NCBI GenBank assembly: GCA_018675575.1
Contig: JABGXW010000091.1
Coordinates: 1-64,000 of the forward strand
DNA from: Bacteriovoracaceae bacterium
GTDB lineage: Bacteria > Bdellovibrionota > Bacteriovoracia > Bacteriovoracales > Bacteriovoracaceae
Direction of reading: 5' to 3'
Length of the DNA: 64,000 nucleotides
The stretch's first letter is position 1, and every line of letters begins with the position of its first letter. Positions 17,496 through 27,118 of this stretch are shown here, one piece after another. A program made the position numbers and the translations under genes. The notes beneath the pieces were generated by a model, which had not been told where the DNA came from, made no database searches, and saw nothing but the letters and a program-made list of their open reading frames with translations.

Positions 17496-18434
17496 ATGAA
17501 TAAAGTTGTTTTGATCCTCATACTAGGGCTTGTTTTACTTCATCATCTCGCCCAAAAACCCTACGACGGGAAAAAAAAGAGGTCAGCAAAAGGCCCCATT
17601 GAAAAGCAAATGTCTAAAGTTGCTCGTAAGTTCAAGAGAGGTTCAATCGATAAGACTCGCTCGAAATTAATTGTCGCCATGGTTTTTGGAGTGAAAAGAG
17701 GATTGCCACAGACTCTCAAAAAGAAGTTTCAAACTCTTAATCTGCTTCACCTTTTTACACCTTCTGGTTTACATTTTTCTTCGTTATTTATTTTCCTTAC
17801 TCCCCTTTTTAATCGTACTTATATTTGGAACCGAAGAATTCCGAAAGCTCTCTCCTTACTCATATGTTTCTTTCCTTTTTTTCTTGTTAAGTTTTATTCA
17901 TTAAAAAGAATAGCTTTCCTCAAGATATTAACAATTCTATTTGGTAAGAAAGTCTCGATCTTTAGATTGTTTTGTCTCACCTTTCTATGGGATTTCTTCT
18001 TTGGAAGTTATGAGAAGTCACCTCTGAGCTTCACCTATAGTTTTATTTTTTTAGGGGTCTTGCTCTCATTTAACAAAATGAACTGGAGGATGGTTCTTGC
18101 TTTAATAACGGCACAAATGATGTTGGCCATGTCTATGGAACAAAACATAAATCTGGCAGGGTCTCTACTTGGATTCATGATCACAGCTCTTTTTTCTTTG
18201 TTCTTTCCCATTCTTATGTTTTCTTTTTCTTTCTTTCCCTTAATTGGTATTCATATATCTGAGCTTTTAATGGGATGCTTTCTGCATCTGATCAATTATT
18301 CTTATCTTGCAACCCTCCATTTCCCCAGACTGAATATTAGTTTTGAAGCTATAGTCATCATTCTAATCATTCTCTCTAATATGCGAACCATGTTTAAAAA
18401 GAGAATCTTGCTTCTTGGATTAATTCTTCTCTAG
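17496..18434 (+). CDS. ComEC/Rec2-like competence-domain membrane protein
   Basis: The segment HLFTPSGLHFSSLFIFLTPL near residue 85 is the signature of the ComEC competence domain (usual form HLLAISGLHVG). It is preceded by the usual charged region and followed by about seven hydrophobic segments. At 312 residues it has only the central membrane domain, with no N-terminal OB part and no C-terminal metallo-beta-lactamase domain. Full ComEC proteins (about 700-800 residues) form the channel for DNA uptake. It could be a shortened relative, a degraded copy, or half of a split channel. The next gene follows after 10 bases. Confidence 0.65.
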   Translation: MNKVVLILILGLVLLHHLAQKPYDGKKKRSAKGPIEKQMSKVARKFKRGSIDKTRSKLIVAMVFGVKRGLPQTLKKKFQTLNLLHLFTPSGLHFSSLFIFLTPLFNRTYIWNRRIPKALSLLICFFPFFLVKFYSLKRIAFLKILTILFGKKVSIFRLFCLTFLWDFFFGSYEKSPLSFTYSFIFLGVLLSFNKMNWRMVLALITAQMMLAMSMEQNINLAGSLLGFMITALFSLFFPILMFSFSFFPLIGIHISELLMGCFLHLINYSYLATLHFPRLNISFEAIVIILIILSNMRTMFKKRILLLGLILL

Positions 18435-18444
18435 TCTAAGTTCT

Positions 18445-19401
18445 ATGTTAGAATCATTGGATGAAAATCATATTATTACTTCATTGTTTCCGATAACTTC
18501 TAGTTTTTCCCGAACTGCTAAGAAAGTTTCTATTCAATCAGAGTTTAGAAATAAAAATTGGTTTCCTCTCACCAAAAAAGAAATGAAATTGGCAGCTGTC
18601 GATACAGCACTTGAAGAATTAACAAGATCGAATCTCATTGAAATAGTCACGTCCTCTCCAAAGGGAAGCATCAAATTAGATATTGTTTTAGTTGAAAAAG
18701 CTGCCACTGGAAAAATAACCATCACATTTAAAGCAAAAGGTGTTTCAAGTATTATCACGACTGCTTCGATCTCTTTAGACAAACTTAAAGGCGATCAAAT
18801 TTATTCTGCCTTAGAAAAAATGGGAAGACTGGCTGGAGTTAAAATGAAGTCTCAGCTAATAAAAGTTATCTCCTCTGACGATGTGGACAAGAGTCTTGAT
18901 AAGCTAATTGGTAAAGATTGGGATAATATCAAAACAGAAAAGCTATTTAACAAGGCCCAAGAATTAAAACGCTCCCATCAATTTAAAGAATCCAAAAGAC
19001 TCTTTCTAATGATCACAAAAAGAACTGATAAAGGTTCTCAACAGTGGAACCGCCTTTCTCAAGATGAACTTCGTATTACAAAGGTTCAAGAGGCCATTGA
19101 TAATATTACAATGATGAAATCAATGTTGGGCAAAGCTTATCAACAATCTTTACGCAGCTATATTCGTAATATTCAAATAAGCATTTTCATGGGTTATGCC
19201 GAGACTGGAAAGGTTCCGACCTTTAAAAAACTAGAAAGATATCTTGGTTCACTATTGCGCTCTGTAGAAATTCTAGATTATAAAGTCTTATTAAAAGAAA
19301 AGAAATTCTCATTTATTATTAAGTCTAAGAAAACAAATGCCAAAGCAAAAGTCTTTGGCCACGCAGAAGACCGTGGCAATATCGATATTAGTTTTTTCTA
19401 A
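18445..19401 (+). CDS. Protein of unknown function following the ComEC-like gene
   Basis: A 318-residue protein of mixed helices and strands with high lysine content. The first third holds two strand-rich stretches (KLDIVLVEKAATGKITITFK). The middle is helical and repeat-like (LFNKAQELKRSHQFKESKRLF, similar to a TPR helix pair). The end is strand-like again. No signal peptide is seen in this frame, though an out-of-frame ATG at 18461 begins MKIILLLHCF. It probably shares a transcript with the ComEC-like gene. Function is not recognised. Confidence 0.6.
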   Translation: MLESLDENHIITSLFPITSSFSRTAKKVSIQSEFRNKNWFPLTKKEMKLAAVDTALEELTRSNLIEIVTSSPKGSIKLDIVLVEKAATGKITITFKAKGVSSIITTASISLDKLKGDQIYSALEKMGRLAGVKMKSQLIKVISSDDVDKSLDKLIGKDWDNIKTEKLFNKAQELKRSHQFKESKRLFLMITKRTDKGSQQWNRLSQDELRITKVQEAIDNITMMKSMLGKAYQQSLRSYIRNIQISIFMGYAETGKVPTFKKLERYLGSLLRSVEILDYKVLLKEKKFSFIIKSKKTNAKAKVFGHAEDRGNIDISFF

Positions 19402-19410
19402 ATAGCCTTA

Positions 19411-21627
19411 TTAATAAGCGACTAATTTTCTAAGGGCAGTGACAACATCTTCTTTTTGAGGAAGAATATCATCTTCAAGTTGTGGGCAATAGGCCACGTA
19501 ACTATCTTTAGCTGCCACTCTCATAATGGGAGCATCGAGCGCCTCAAAGCATTCCTCATTAACTCTCGCTGCAATTTCCCCAGCGAAACCAGAAGTTTTT
19601 GTTTCTTCATGGGCAATTAGAAGTCTATTTGTTTTCTTAAGAGAAGTCACAATGGCATCCATATCAAAAGGAGCAAGAGTTCTAGCATCTATTACTTCTA
19701 CTGAGTAACGTTCAGCTTCTAAAACTTTTGCAGCTTCAATTGATTTTTGAACTAGAGCTCCCCAACAGAATACAGTAGCGTCGGTTCCTTCTCTAGCGAT
19801 ACGAGCTTTCCCAAAAGGAATCATATATTCTGCCCCTGGATCTGCTGTTCTATTATAACCTTGGTAATAAAGATGTTTATGTTCTAAGAACATGACCGGA
19901 TCATCTGCTCTTACTGCTGTTCTTAAAAGTCCAGCAGCATCTAAAGCATTAGAAGGGAATGCAACTCGTATTCCAGGAATATGAGTAAATAAAGACTCTC
20001 CACATTGTGAATGATAAATTGAGCCACCTCTTAAATAACCACCAATTGGAACTCTCACAACCATGGGTGATGTATAATCTCCACCTGATCTATATCTTGT
20101 GGTCGCCATTTCATTTTTAAGCTGCATGTAAGCAGTCCAAATATAATCAAAGAATTGTATTTCAACTACTGGTTTGATTCCTCTCATGGCCTGGCCAATG
20201 GCCCTGCCAATGACATTGGCCTCTGCTAAGGGAGAATTAAAGACTTGTCCTTCTTGAGAATTTCTCTGAACTCCTGAAGTGACCTTGAAAACGCCCCCCT
20301 TCCCCTTAAGGTCTGGATTATCCAGTTTTTCTAATTGGCTAAAATCAGCAACGTCTTCTCCCCACATTCTATTAAATGGGTTTCTTTTAAATTCAGATTT
20401 TAAAACAGCATTAATAGATCCGGCCATGGGTACATCTTCTTTACCGGAAAACTGAGGTTCTGTTTCAAATACTGCATCATTTATTTTGATATCATCAGAA
20501 TAAATATGATCGGTACTAGTTGAGACATCAGGCCATGGAGTATCGATGGCCCTCTTCATCTCTTCTCTTACCTCTAAAGTAATATCTTCTAATAATTTTT
20601 GAACTTCTTTTTTTGTAAATAACCCCGATTCAGTTAAAAACTTAGGATAGGAATTAAAAACATCCTGAACTTTTTCAGCTTCTAATTCTTCTTTTGTTCG
20701 ATACATTGATTGATCATCAGAAAGAGAATGGGAATAAGGTCTAGTAACAGATGCATGGATTAAAACAGGTTTCCTTTCTTTTCGAATATATCTAGCAGCC
20801 TCGAACATAGTTGCGTAAGATTCAACAGGGCAAGAACCATTGCATTTATAAATTTTCAGACCGGGCATATTGGCAAAAGCGACAGAGATGGACTCCCCAG
20901 GAGTTTGTACTTTTGTTGGAACAGAAATGGCATAGCCATTATCCTCAACCATGAACATTACTGGTAATTTATTGACGATAGCAGTTGAAAGTCCTTCCCA
21001 AAATTCTCCTTGAGAAGTTGTTCCATCTCCACATGAAGTATAAATAATTTCATCAGAATAATACGTTCTTCCCTCTAAATCTAAACCTTTATTTTCCATT
21101 TCTTCTAAATAACGTCCTGCTTCTGCAATACCTACTGCATGAAGAAATTGTGTACCAGTGCAAGAAGATTTTGAAACAATATTGAGATCTACATCTCCCC
21201 AGTGAGCAGGCATTTGCCGACCATGACTGGCCTTATCTCCAACATTTCCATTTGCTTGGCAAAGCATGTCGTATCCAGTAACTCCAAGACCTGTGCAAAG
21301 CGCTCGATCACGATAATAAGGAATGAACCAATCATGTGCAGGTTTTAAAACCTGAGTCGCAGCAGATAATATTCCTTCATGACCAGCCCCTGAAATTTGA
21401 AAGTAGGCCTTAGTCTGTTTTTTCATTGTGATTTCAGTGTCGTCTAACTTACGAGATAGAAAAACATTACGAAGCATTGAATTTAAAATTTCTTTCGAGA
21501 GATTATATTTTTTCACCAATTTAAGCTTATGATCATAGTGAGAGTTTTTTTCTTTTTCCTGAGCTAACTTTGTTGAAGTTTTTTTTGATGTTTTTGGTAC
21601 AAGTTTTTTTGATGTCTTTTCCAACAT
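19411..21627 (-). CDS. Branched-chain 2-oxoacid dehydrogenase E1, alpha and beta fused
   Basis: This cytoplasmic enzyme decarboxylates branched-chain 2-oxoacids and passes the acyl group to lipoyl-E2. Residues ~35-370 are the alpha part, with the thiamine-diphosphate site GDGTTSQGEFWEG...EDNG and the loop RPYSHSLSDD. Residues ~395-738 are the beta part (FNSPLAEANVIGRAIG, EIQFFDYIWTA, HSQCGESLFTH, HKHLYY). Normally these are two genes; here they form one 738-residue chain with a lysine-rich N-terminal tail. E2 and E3 are not nearby. Leucine dehydrogenase, 1.4 kb away, would supply its 2-oxoacid substrates. Confidence 0.92.
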   Translation of the reverse strand: MLEKTSKKLVPKTSKKTSTKLAQEKEKNSHYDHKLKLVKKYNLSKEILNSMLRNVFLSRKLDDTEITMKKQTKAYFQISGAGHEGILSAATQVLKPAHDWFIPYYRDRALCTGLGVTGYDMLCQANGNVGDKASHGRQMPAHWGDVDLNIVSKSSCTGTQFLHAVGIAEAGRYLEEMENKGLDLEGRTYYSDEIIYTSCGDGTTSQGEFWEGLSTAIVNKLPVMFMVEDNGYAISVPTKVQTPGESISVAFANMPGLKIYKCNGSCPVESYATMFEAARYIRKERKPVLIHASVTRPYSHSLSDDQSMYRTKEELEAEKVQDVFNSYPKFLTESGLFTKKEVQKLLEDITLEVREEMKRAIDTPWPDVSTSTDHIYSDDIKINDAVFETEPQFSGKEDVPMAGSINAVLKSEFKRNPFNRMWGEDVADFSQLEKLDNPDLKGKGGVFKVTSGVQRNSQEGQVFNSPLAEANVIGRAIGQAMRGIKPVVEIQFFDYIWTAYMQLKNEMATTRYRSGGDYTSPMVVRVPIGGYLRGGSIYHSQCGESLFTHIPGIRVAFPSNALDAAGLLRTAVRADDPVMFLEHKHLYYQGYNRTADPGAEYMIPFGKARIAREGTDATVFCWGALVQKSIEAAKVLEAERYSVEVIDARTLAPFDMDAIVTSLKKTNRLLIAHEETKTSGFAGEIAARVNEECFEALDAPIMRVAAKDSYVAYCPQLEDDILPQKEDVVTALRKLVAY

Positions 21628-21742
21628 TCTTCCCTCTATTTTGCTTTGCTTCTTTTAGATTAGCGAAACTATAACCAAAAAGCCCTTATCTGTCTAAAAC
21701 AGAGCAGTAAAAATGCATTTTAAGTAGTCGAAATTTAAAGAA

Positions 21743-22843
21743 CTAAAATCCAGATGAAACAGTTAGGGCAAAACGCCTATCCTCTGATCCTCTAAAATCT
21801 GTTGAAGTGGTATCAACTGCATAAGTTGTAAAGTCAAATTGAAGTTTTTTGGTATTAATTCCAAGGCCAGCAGAGCCAAAACCATCACCATATCCAAATC
21901 GCAAAAAGAAAGTTCTTTTAACATCAAATTCGATTCCTAAAGTTGCTCTCCTAAGCGCTGACATATCATAGTTTTTAGTCACATCCTTATAATTAAACTC
22001 AAGATGTATTCTCATCACCTTACCGATTTGAGGAGTAATAGAAATTCCCGCATCAACGGATTGTTTAATTTTTATAGGCGCTCCAGCTGAACCACTAGCG
22101 GCTCCAAAACTTGTCGAGGCTGAATTATTCATTTTAAGAGCGATTGTCGGTAAACTATAAATAGGAACTGTAAATTTAAATCCACTTATTATTTGCCAGG
22201 AGGTTCCTTCATTATAGTCACCGTCTTGTAAATCAATTGTTGTGTCTTTATCAACATCTCCAAAATCTTCTTTTCTTGTTAGCCAGATTGCTGTTGCTCC
22301 AAACTTTAAAATTCCACCAAATAGGGGGAGATTTAGCGCACAATAAGGACCCATGTCTTGCCTAACGGCATATTCAAAAAGCTCTGAGCCCGCTGAAGAA
22401 ATTGTCGCTCTCGTTTGTCTGGAAAATAAATAACCTATAGAAAAATTTCTAAAAGTTAAATTTGGCATGAGACTAAATTTACTGAAAGCAAACTTATCTC
22501 TATTAGCTAATAAAATTTCTCTATTTCCATCAAGACTGAAACCTTTCGGAAAATTTGCGGGGACATCAGTAACAGAGCCACCAGAAGTTGCACCCATCCA
22601 CCCTCTATTTGTCTCTACGTGAAAATTACTAAGATGAAAGCGAACTCCTCTTACAGTTCCAAGACCTGCAGGATTATAGAAAACAGATGAAGAGTCATCT
22701 ACCTTTGCAATAAAAGCATTTCCCATTGCAAGTGAACGACCAGAAACTGCGAACTCAGAAATCACACCATCTTCAAAACCGACAGAACTGAAAGCTTTAT
22801 AAGTTATAAGAAATGTAGTTACTATAATTATTAATATATTCAC
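21743..22843 (-). CDS. Outer-membrane beta-barrel protein (PorV/FadL-like)
   Basis: A 366-residue exported protein with signal peptide (about 19 residues). The mature start GRSLAMGNAFIAKVDDSSSVFYNPAGLG is typical of the PorV/UPF0164 and FadL-like outer-membrane groups. Alternating strands with aromatic residues continue to a C-terminal VSSGF, as in barrels inserted by Bam. The cargo is unknown. It lies alone between the E1 gene and the leucine dehydrogenase terminator. Confidence 0.75.
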   Translation of the reverse strand: MNILIIIVTTFLITYKAFSSVGFEDGVISEFAVSGRSLAMGNAFIAKVDDSSSVFYNPAGLGTVRGVRFHLSNFHVETNRGWMGATSGGSVTDVPANFPKGFSLDGNREILLANRDKFAFSKFSLMPNLTFRNFSIGYLFSRQTRATISSAGSELFEYAVRQDMGPYCALNLPLFGGILKFGATAIWLTRKEDFGDVDKDTTIDLQDGDYNEGTSWQIISGFKFTVPIYSLPTIALKMNNSASTSFGAASGSAGAPIKIKQSVDAGISITPQIGKVMRIHLEFNYKDVTKNYDMSALRRATLGIEFDVKRTFFLRFGYGDGFGSAGLGINTKKLQFDFTTYAVDTTSTDFRGSEDRRFALTVSSGF

Positions 22844-22900
22844 CTTATTATTTTACCTATTTCCAAGGGCTTACTCTAGCCCTGCATCATTTGCCCTTCA

Positions 22901-22937
22901 CCAAAAACAATAAACCCGCCAAGTTGTCGGGTTTATT
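22901..22937 (-). terminator. Intrinsic terminator of leucine dehydrogenase
   Basis: A perfect 10-base inverted repeat (AATAAACCCG at 22909-22918 with CGGGTTTATT at 22928-22937) has a nine-base loop. Reading leftward it is followed by a T-rich tract (22901-22908). It lies 45 bases after the leftward stop codon. Confidence 0.85.
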
Positions 22938-22981
22938 AAAGTGCTTGAGTAATATTCTTAGGTAACTTAATTCAAGTTGAA

Positions 22982-24088
22982 CTATCTTTTCTTTCGCCCG
23001 GGGAACCTGTGACTAGTATCACCGAGATATCGGGCTTGAATTTTTCTAATAGATTCAATTCTAGACTCAGCTAATACATCAGTTGCTTTGTAAACGGGAA
23101 TATTTTGTTCATCAGAAATTTTAAAAATCTTCAATGTTGTATCAAAAATAGTGTCAACCATTCTTGTAGCTTTTGTATCAGACCAACCTTCGAACTCAAT
23201 TGAAACGTTCATCAGTCCACCAGCATTAATCAAATAGTCTGGAGCATATAGAATATTTTTTTCTTTTAAAATATCGCCATGCCTCCACTCAGCTAATTGA
23301 TTATTGGCAGCTCCACAGACAATTTTACATTTTAGTCTGTCAATTGTTTTATCATTAACTGTTGCACCAAGGGCACATGGAGCATAGATATCAGCATCAA
23401 CGTCATAGATATCATCGATTCCTACAACTTCAGCATTTGGCACAAGAGATTTAAATTTTTCTATATTTGTTTCGTTGATATCAGTTACAAATACTTTTGC
23501 ACCTGACTCATAGAGAAGTTCTCCTAGAAAACGCCCCACTGACCCTGCTCCTTGAAGCGAAACGGTTTTATCTTTAAGAGATCTTTCTCCAAAAACTTTA
23601 ACAGCTGCAGCTTCCATTCCTCTATAAACTCCACGAGCAGTATAAGGAGATGGGTTACCGGACCCGCCATGCATTTTTGCAACACCTACAACATTAGTTG
23701 TTTCAGTAAAAACATGTTCGATATCTTCAACGCCAATATTCACATCTTCTGCTGTAATATATCTTCCGTTTAATGATTCTAGATACCTTCCGTATGATCT
23801 AAATAAGGCTTCTGATTTATCTTTCTTTGGATCACCGATAATAACTGCTTTACCGCCACCTAGATTTAATCCAGAAACAGCAGCTTTATAAGTCATACCT
23901 TTTGATAATCGTAAAACATCTTCAATAGCTTCATCTTCAGAGCCATATGGCCACATTCTAGTTCCACCTAATGCTGGACCTAGAACAGTATTATGGATTG
24001 CAATAATAGCTTTTAAGTTACAAGTAGTATCCGAAAAGAAAACAATTTCTTCATGACCTTCTGCGTACAGTCGTTCAAAGGTGAACAT
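22982..24088 (-). CDS. Leucine dehydrogenase (Glu/Leu/Phe/Val dehydrogenase family)
   Basis: It reversibly deaminates leucine, valine and isoleucine to 2-oxoacids with NAD. Evidence: LGPALGGTRMWPY near residue 37, the catalytic-lysine segment GLNLGGGKAVIIGDP near 75, ADIYAPCALGATVN, and the Rossmann motif QGAGSVGRFL near 179. At 368 residues it matches the Bacillus-type leucine dehydrogenase rather than the longer glutamate enzyme. It has its own terminator. Its product feeds the fused E1 gene 1.4 kb downstream, giving branched acyl-CoA for fuel or for branched fatty-acid primers. Confidence 0.9.
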   Translation of the reverse strand: MFTFERLYAEGHEEIVFFSDTTCNLKAIIAIHNTVLGPALGGTRMWPYGSEDEAIEDVLRLSKGMTYKAAVSGLNLGGGKAVIIGDPKKDKSEALFRSYGRYLESLNGRYITAEDVNIGVEDIEHVFTETTNVVGVAKMHGGSGNPSPYTARGVYRGMEAAAVKVFGERSLKDKTVSLQGAGSVGRFLGELLYESGAKVFVTDINETNIEKFKSLVPNAEVVGIDDIYDVDADIYAPCALGATVNDKTIDRLKCKIVCGAANNQLAEWRHGDILKEKNILYAPDYLINAGGLMNVSIEFEGWSDTKATRMVDTIFDTTLKIFKISDEQNIPVYKATDVLAESRIESIRKIQARYLGDTSHRFPGRKKR

Positions 24089-24187
24089 ATTTTACCTCCT
24101 AAAAAATCCACAAGAAATACTCTTTTCATGTAAACTTAGTCTTATATCAGATTGGCCGAATAATAGACTTTAGAGGATGAAACTTAT

Positions 24188-24541
24188 ATGCCCACTGTGT
24201 CAGTAAGTATACTAAATTCAAGAACTAACAAGCCCTCATCGAAAGAAAATTTAGCTTTCGAGTTAGATGAAAGTGAAATAATATATGACGGATTAGACCG
24301 ACAAGGTCTAAAGCTTCCAGCCGGTTGTCTTGCTGGTTCTTGTGGCACCTGTAAAATCAATGTTATTTCGGGAATAGAAAATTGCTCAAGTATAAGCTCT
24401 GTGGAACAAGATACAATTGATCATATCTCTGCAGATTATAAAGAAAAACATGGTGACAATTGTCTCGATAATAAAAACCTAAGATTGGCGTGTAGAGCAA
24501 AAGTCAAAGGTCCTATCTCAATTGAGACATTTAAGATCTAG
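24188..24541 (+). CDS. [2Fe-2S] ferredoxin
   Basis: A plant-type ferredoxin fold of 117 residues. Three cluster ligands are in AGCLAGSCGTC (C-x4-C-x2-C), and the fourth is in the later RLACRAKV. This single-domain electron carrier is separate from the adjacent flavoprotein in orientation, and the two converge with an 11-base overlap of their 3' ends. Its redox partner is not identified; the flavoprotein next door is only a positional suggestion. Confidence 0.88.
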   Translation: MPTVSVSILNSRTNKPSSKENLAFELDESEIIYDGLDRQGLKLPAGCLAGSCGTCKINVISGIENCSSISSVEQDTIDHISADYKEKHGDNCLDNKNLRLACRAKVKGPISIETFKI

Positions 24542-25535
24542 AGTTATTCTTAAGTAATTCTTCTCTTCTTTCTCTTCTTGCTTTTGAATTGATAGTATCA
24601 GCAGAATCAACCGCGGTATCCCAAGAAGTATAAATTTGCTTTTTAGTGTTTGCCCTAAGGTCTCCGGCTACATAGAGATTATCGACGGTCGTTAATCCTT
24701 TTGAATCAGTTTTAACAAAGCCTCTTTCATCTACTTCTGCTCCTAATCCCACGGCAAGTTCATTATAAACAATCATACCTAATGATATAAAACTAAATGA
24801 TGTTTTAAACTCTGTTTTATCTTCTAAGATATACGATTCTAGTTTTTCCTTTGTCGCATTACCTTTAATACCTATGATTTTTTGAGTAATTATTTTGATA
24901 TTATACAAATGACAAAGTTGTTTTTCTTTTTCAGACAAATTGATTTCTTCTCCATTTGTCAGGATGGTCATCGACTTTGGTGAATATCTTTCATGAAGTA
25001 TAAATGAAATCCAAATAGCATCTTCCCCATGACCTATGATTGTTACCTCTTGATTGATGACATGATGGCCGTCGCAGCGGATACAATAATCGACAATTTG
25101 AACGTTGGCATAAGGTAATATAGAATCTATAGATTCATTGATTATTGGTTGGGTATCCATGACTCCTGTACAAAGAATTACATCTTTTGCGAGATATGAA
25201 TCTCCTTTAGAATCTTCAATTATAAAAAGACCTTGACCATTTTTTTCTAATTTTGAAACTCCTCTACTTTTCATCCAATGCAGTTTTTCTTTAAAATGAT
25301 TCTGAGAGAGCCATTTTAAATTCTCTGTATTAGGTTCCATTATTCCTTTTTTATATTGCAGGTGACCCGGAATATTCTCAACTTTTGCAACCCAAAAAGC
25401 ACGGGATTTTTTTTTATGTTTTGGAGAACCTGGAAAAAATATTGTCTCATCAAAATTCAAAACGGTTCTAATGACTGCCATGACACCAGCAGCCCCCCCA
25501 CCGATGACGGCGATAGGATAAATTTTGTCTAACAT
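24531..25535 (-). CDS. Thioredoxin-reductase-like FAD oxidoreductase
   Basis: The N-terminal IGGGAAGVMAVIRT binds FAD. The middle holds the redox pair CIRCDGHH (C-x2-C followed by DG, as in thioredoxin reductase) and a second dinucleotide motif, IIGHGEDAIWISF. The C-terminal GLTTVDNLYVAGDLR is the usual FAD end. The second dinucleotide site reads GHGEDA instead of GGGDSA, so the cofactor preference may differ. It is 334 residues and lies 12 bases downstream of the CNNM/CorC gene, suggesting one transcript. The partner thiol protein is unknown. Confidence 0.85.
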   Translation of the reverse strand: MLDKIYPIAVIGGGAAGVMAVIRTVLNFDETIFFPGSPKHKKKSRAFWVAKVENIPGHLQYKKGIMEPNTENLKWLSQNHFKEKLHWMKSRGVSKLEKNGQGLFIIEDSKGDSYLAKDVILCTGVMDTQPIINESIDSILPYANVQIVDYCIRCDGHHVINQEVTIIGHGEDAIWISFILHERYSPKSMTILTNGEEINLSEKEKQLCHLYNIKIITQKIIGIKGNATKEKLESYILEDKTEFKTSFSFISLGMIVYNELAVGLGAEVDERGFVKTDSKGLTTVDNLYVAGDLRANTKKQIYTSWDTAVDSADTINSKARRERREELLKNNSRS

Positions 25536-25547
25536 TGATTACCTCAG

Positions 25548-26915
25548 CTATGAATTTGCTTCATCAGGTTTTGTAAAATTAATTAGGTCTTCTTCCTCAA
25601 AAACAGATTGCTCATCATCTTCAGATATTGCCTCTTTATCAAAGAAATGTTTTTCACCATCAACATCTCGTACCTTAATCTCTCTAATTTCATAGTCTTC
25701 AATTTTACATAATTCGAAGGTAATACCTTCCCAAACTATGATTTGTCCTACTTTTGGAAAATTATTTCCAAGCATATCTAAAATAAAACCAGCTAAAGTA
25801 GAATAATTATCATTTAGAGGAATTTTAATTCCAAATTTTGTATAAAGGTCCCTTAGGTTAACATCCCCTCTGATAACAACTCCCGCTTCCCAATCGGCTT
25901 CTGCATATTCTTTTTGAATTTCTACTTCTTCATCATCATGTTCATCTTGAATCTCGCCAACTATTTCTTCGATAATATCCTCGAGCGTAATGATCCCCAC
26001 AATCAATCCATTTTCGTCTTTTACCATGGCCAGATGAACCTTTTTACGATTCATATGGTCAAAAACGGCTTGTACTTTCATATGCTCATAAACATAGAAG
26101 GGAGACTTAAGTATCTTCTCGAGATTGAAATTATCACTATTACCAATTTCTACCAGATCTTTGACATGTAAAAAACCTTTCAAGTTATCAAGCTCTCCAT
26201 CACAAACAGGGTATCGGCTATGCGAATCTTTTTTTACGACGATAACGATGTCTTTAAGATTATCTTTTGCCTGGATACTTTTAACCTTGGCCCTTGGAAT
26301 CATAATATCTTTAACTTTAATTGTAGGAAATTCTAAAATTGAATTTAGCAGGTCCAGTTGTTTTGAATCCATCGTTTTTTCTTTTTCAGCCTTACTCACC
26401 ATGTATTCTATATCATTGGAAGTCACCACTCGACCTGTAATCTGGGCATTTTCTCCCAGTATTGCTCTAATTATCCAAACAATCGTTTTCACAACTGGAT
26501 AGAGTAAATAAAAATTTAACTGAAGAATTCTGATCACGGCAGTTGATAATTTTTCAGCATGAGTTCTAGCAAAAGTTTTTGGTAGAATCTCACCAAAAAC
26601 AAGAATGATTAAAGTAGTAATACCGACAGAGATTCCAAGGGCATCTGATTTAAAAAATCTAGCTGTAATTTGCGTTGTGAGAGATGCTGCTAAGATATTT
26701 ACAATATTATTACCAACCAGAATCGTTGTTAATAATTCATTCGAGCTCTCTATCATAAATTTATAAGCACGGCCTTTAGATTCTCCTGATTCAATTAATT
26801 GTTTTGCACGATCAACTGGAATAGACATCATTACAGCTTCAGACCCAGAATAAAATCCTGAGGAAAGGAAACAGATTGCTAGTGAAATATACTCCCAAGT
26901 AGAGACTAATTCCAT
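25548..26915 (-). CDS. CNNM/CorC-HlyC family membrane protein with CBS domains
   Basis: A 455-residue hemolysin-C/CorC-type protein. The N-terminal CNNM membrane domain (about residues 1-190, starting ICFLSSGFYSGSEAVMM) is followed by a CBS pair (~200-325, with MIPRAKVKSI and GIITLEDIIEEIVGEIQDEHD). A C-terminal CorC_HlyC transporter-associated domain follows (~345-425). Such proteins act in magnesium or cobalt export. Despite the family name, haemolytic activity is not implied. The order with the downstream flavoprotein is unexplained. Confidence 0.92.
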   Translation of the reverse strand: MELVSTWEYISLAICFLSSGFYSGSEAVMMSIPVDRAKQLIESGESKGRAYKFMIESSNELLTTILVGNNIVNILAASLTTQITARFFKSDALGISVGITTLIILVFGEILPKTFARTHAEKLSTAVIRILQLNFYLLYPVVKTIVWIIRAILGENAQITGRVVTSNDIEYMVSKAEKEKTMDSKQLDLLNSILEFPTIKVKDIMIPRAKVKSIQAKDNLKDIVIVVKKDSHSRYPVCDGELDNLKGFLHVKDLVEIGNSDNFNLEKILKSPFYVYEHMKVQAVFDHMNRKKVHLAMVKDENGLIVGIITLEDIIEEIVGEIQDEHDDEEVEIQKEYAEADWEAGVVIRGDVNLRDLYTKFGIKIPLNDNYSTLAGFILDMLGNNFPKVGQIIVWEGITFELCKIEDYEIREIKVRDVDGEKHFFDKEAISEDDEQSVFEEEDLINFTKPDEANS

Positions 26916-27118
26916 GGCCTAGTTTCCTTAAGTATAAATTGTAAGAAGGGGCGAACTTTCTCTGGAAAGGTATTTAAACTTTGTTCTATCGAAGGAGGCT
27001 CTATATTTTTGTCCTTATAATAAAGTTAATAATCCAGATTCGTTTTTTCGTATAGTTATTATAACATCACAAAGCTTTAGAATAAATTTTATTTACCATG
27101 AATTTTCAAGAGCTTATA

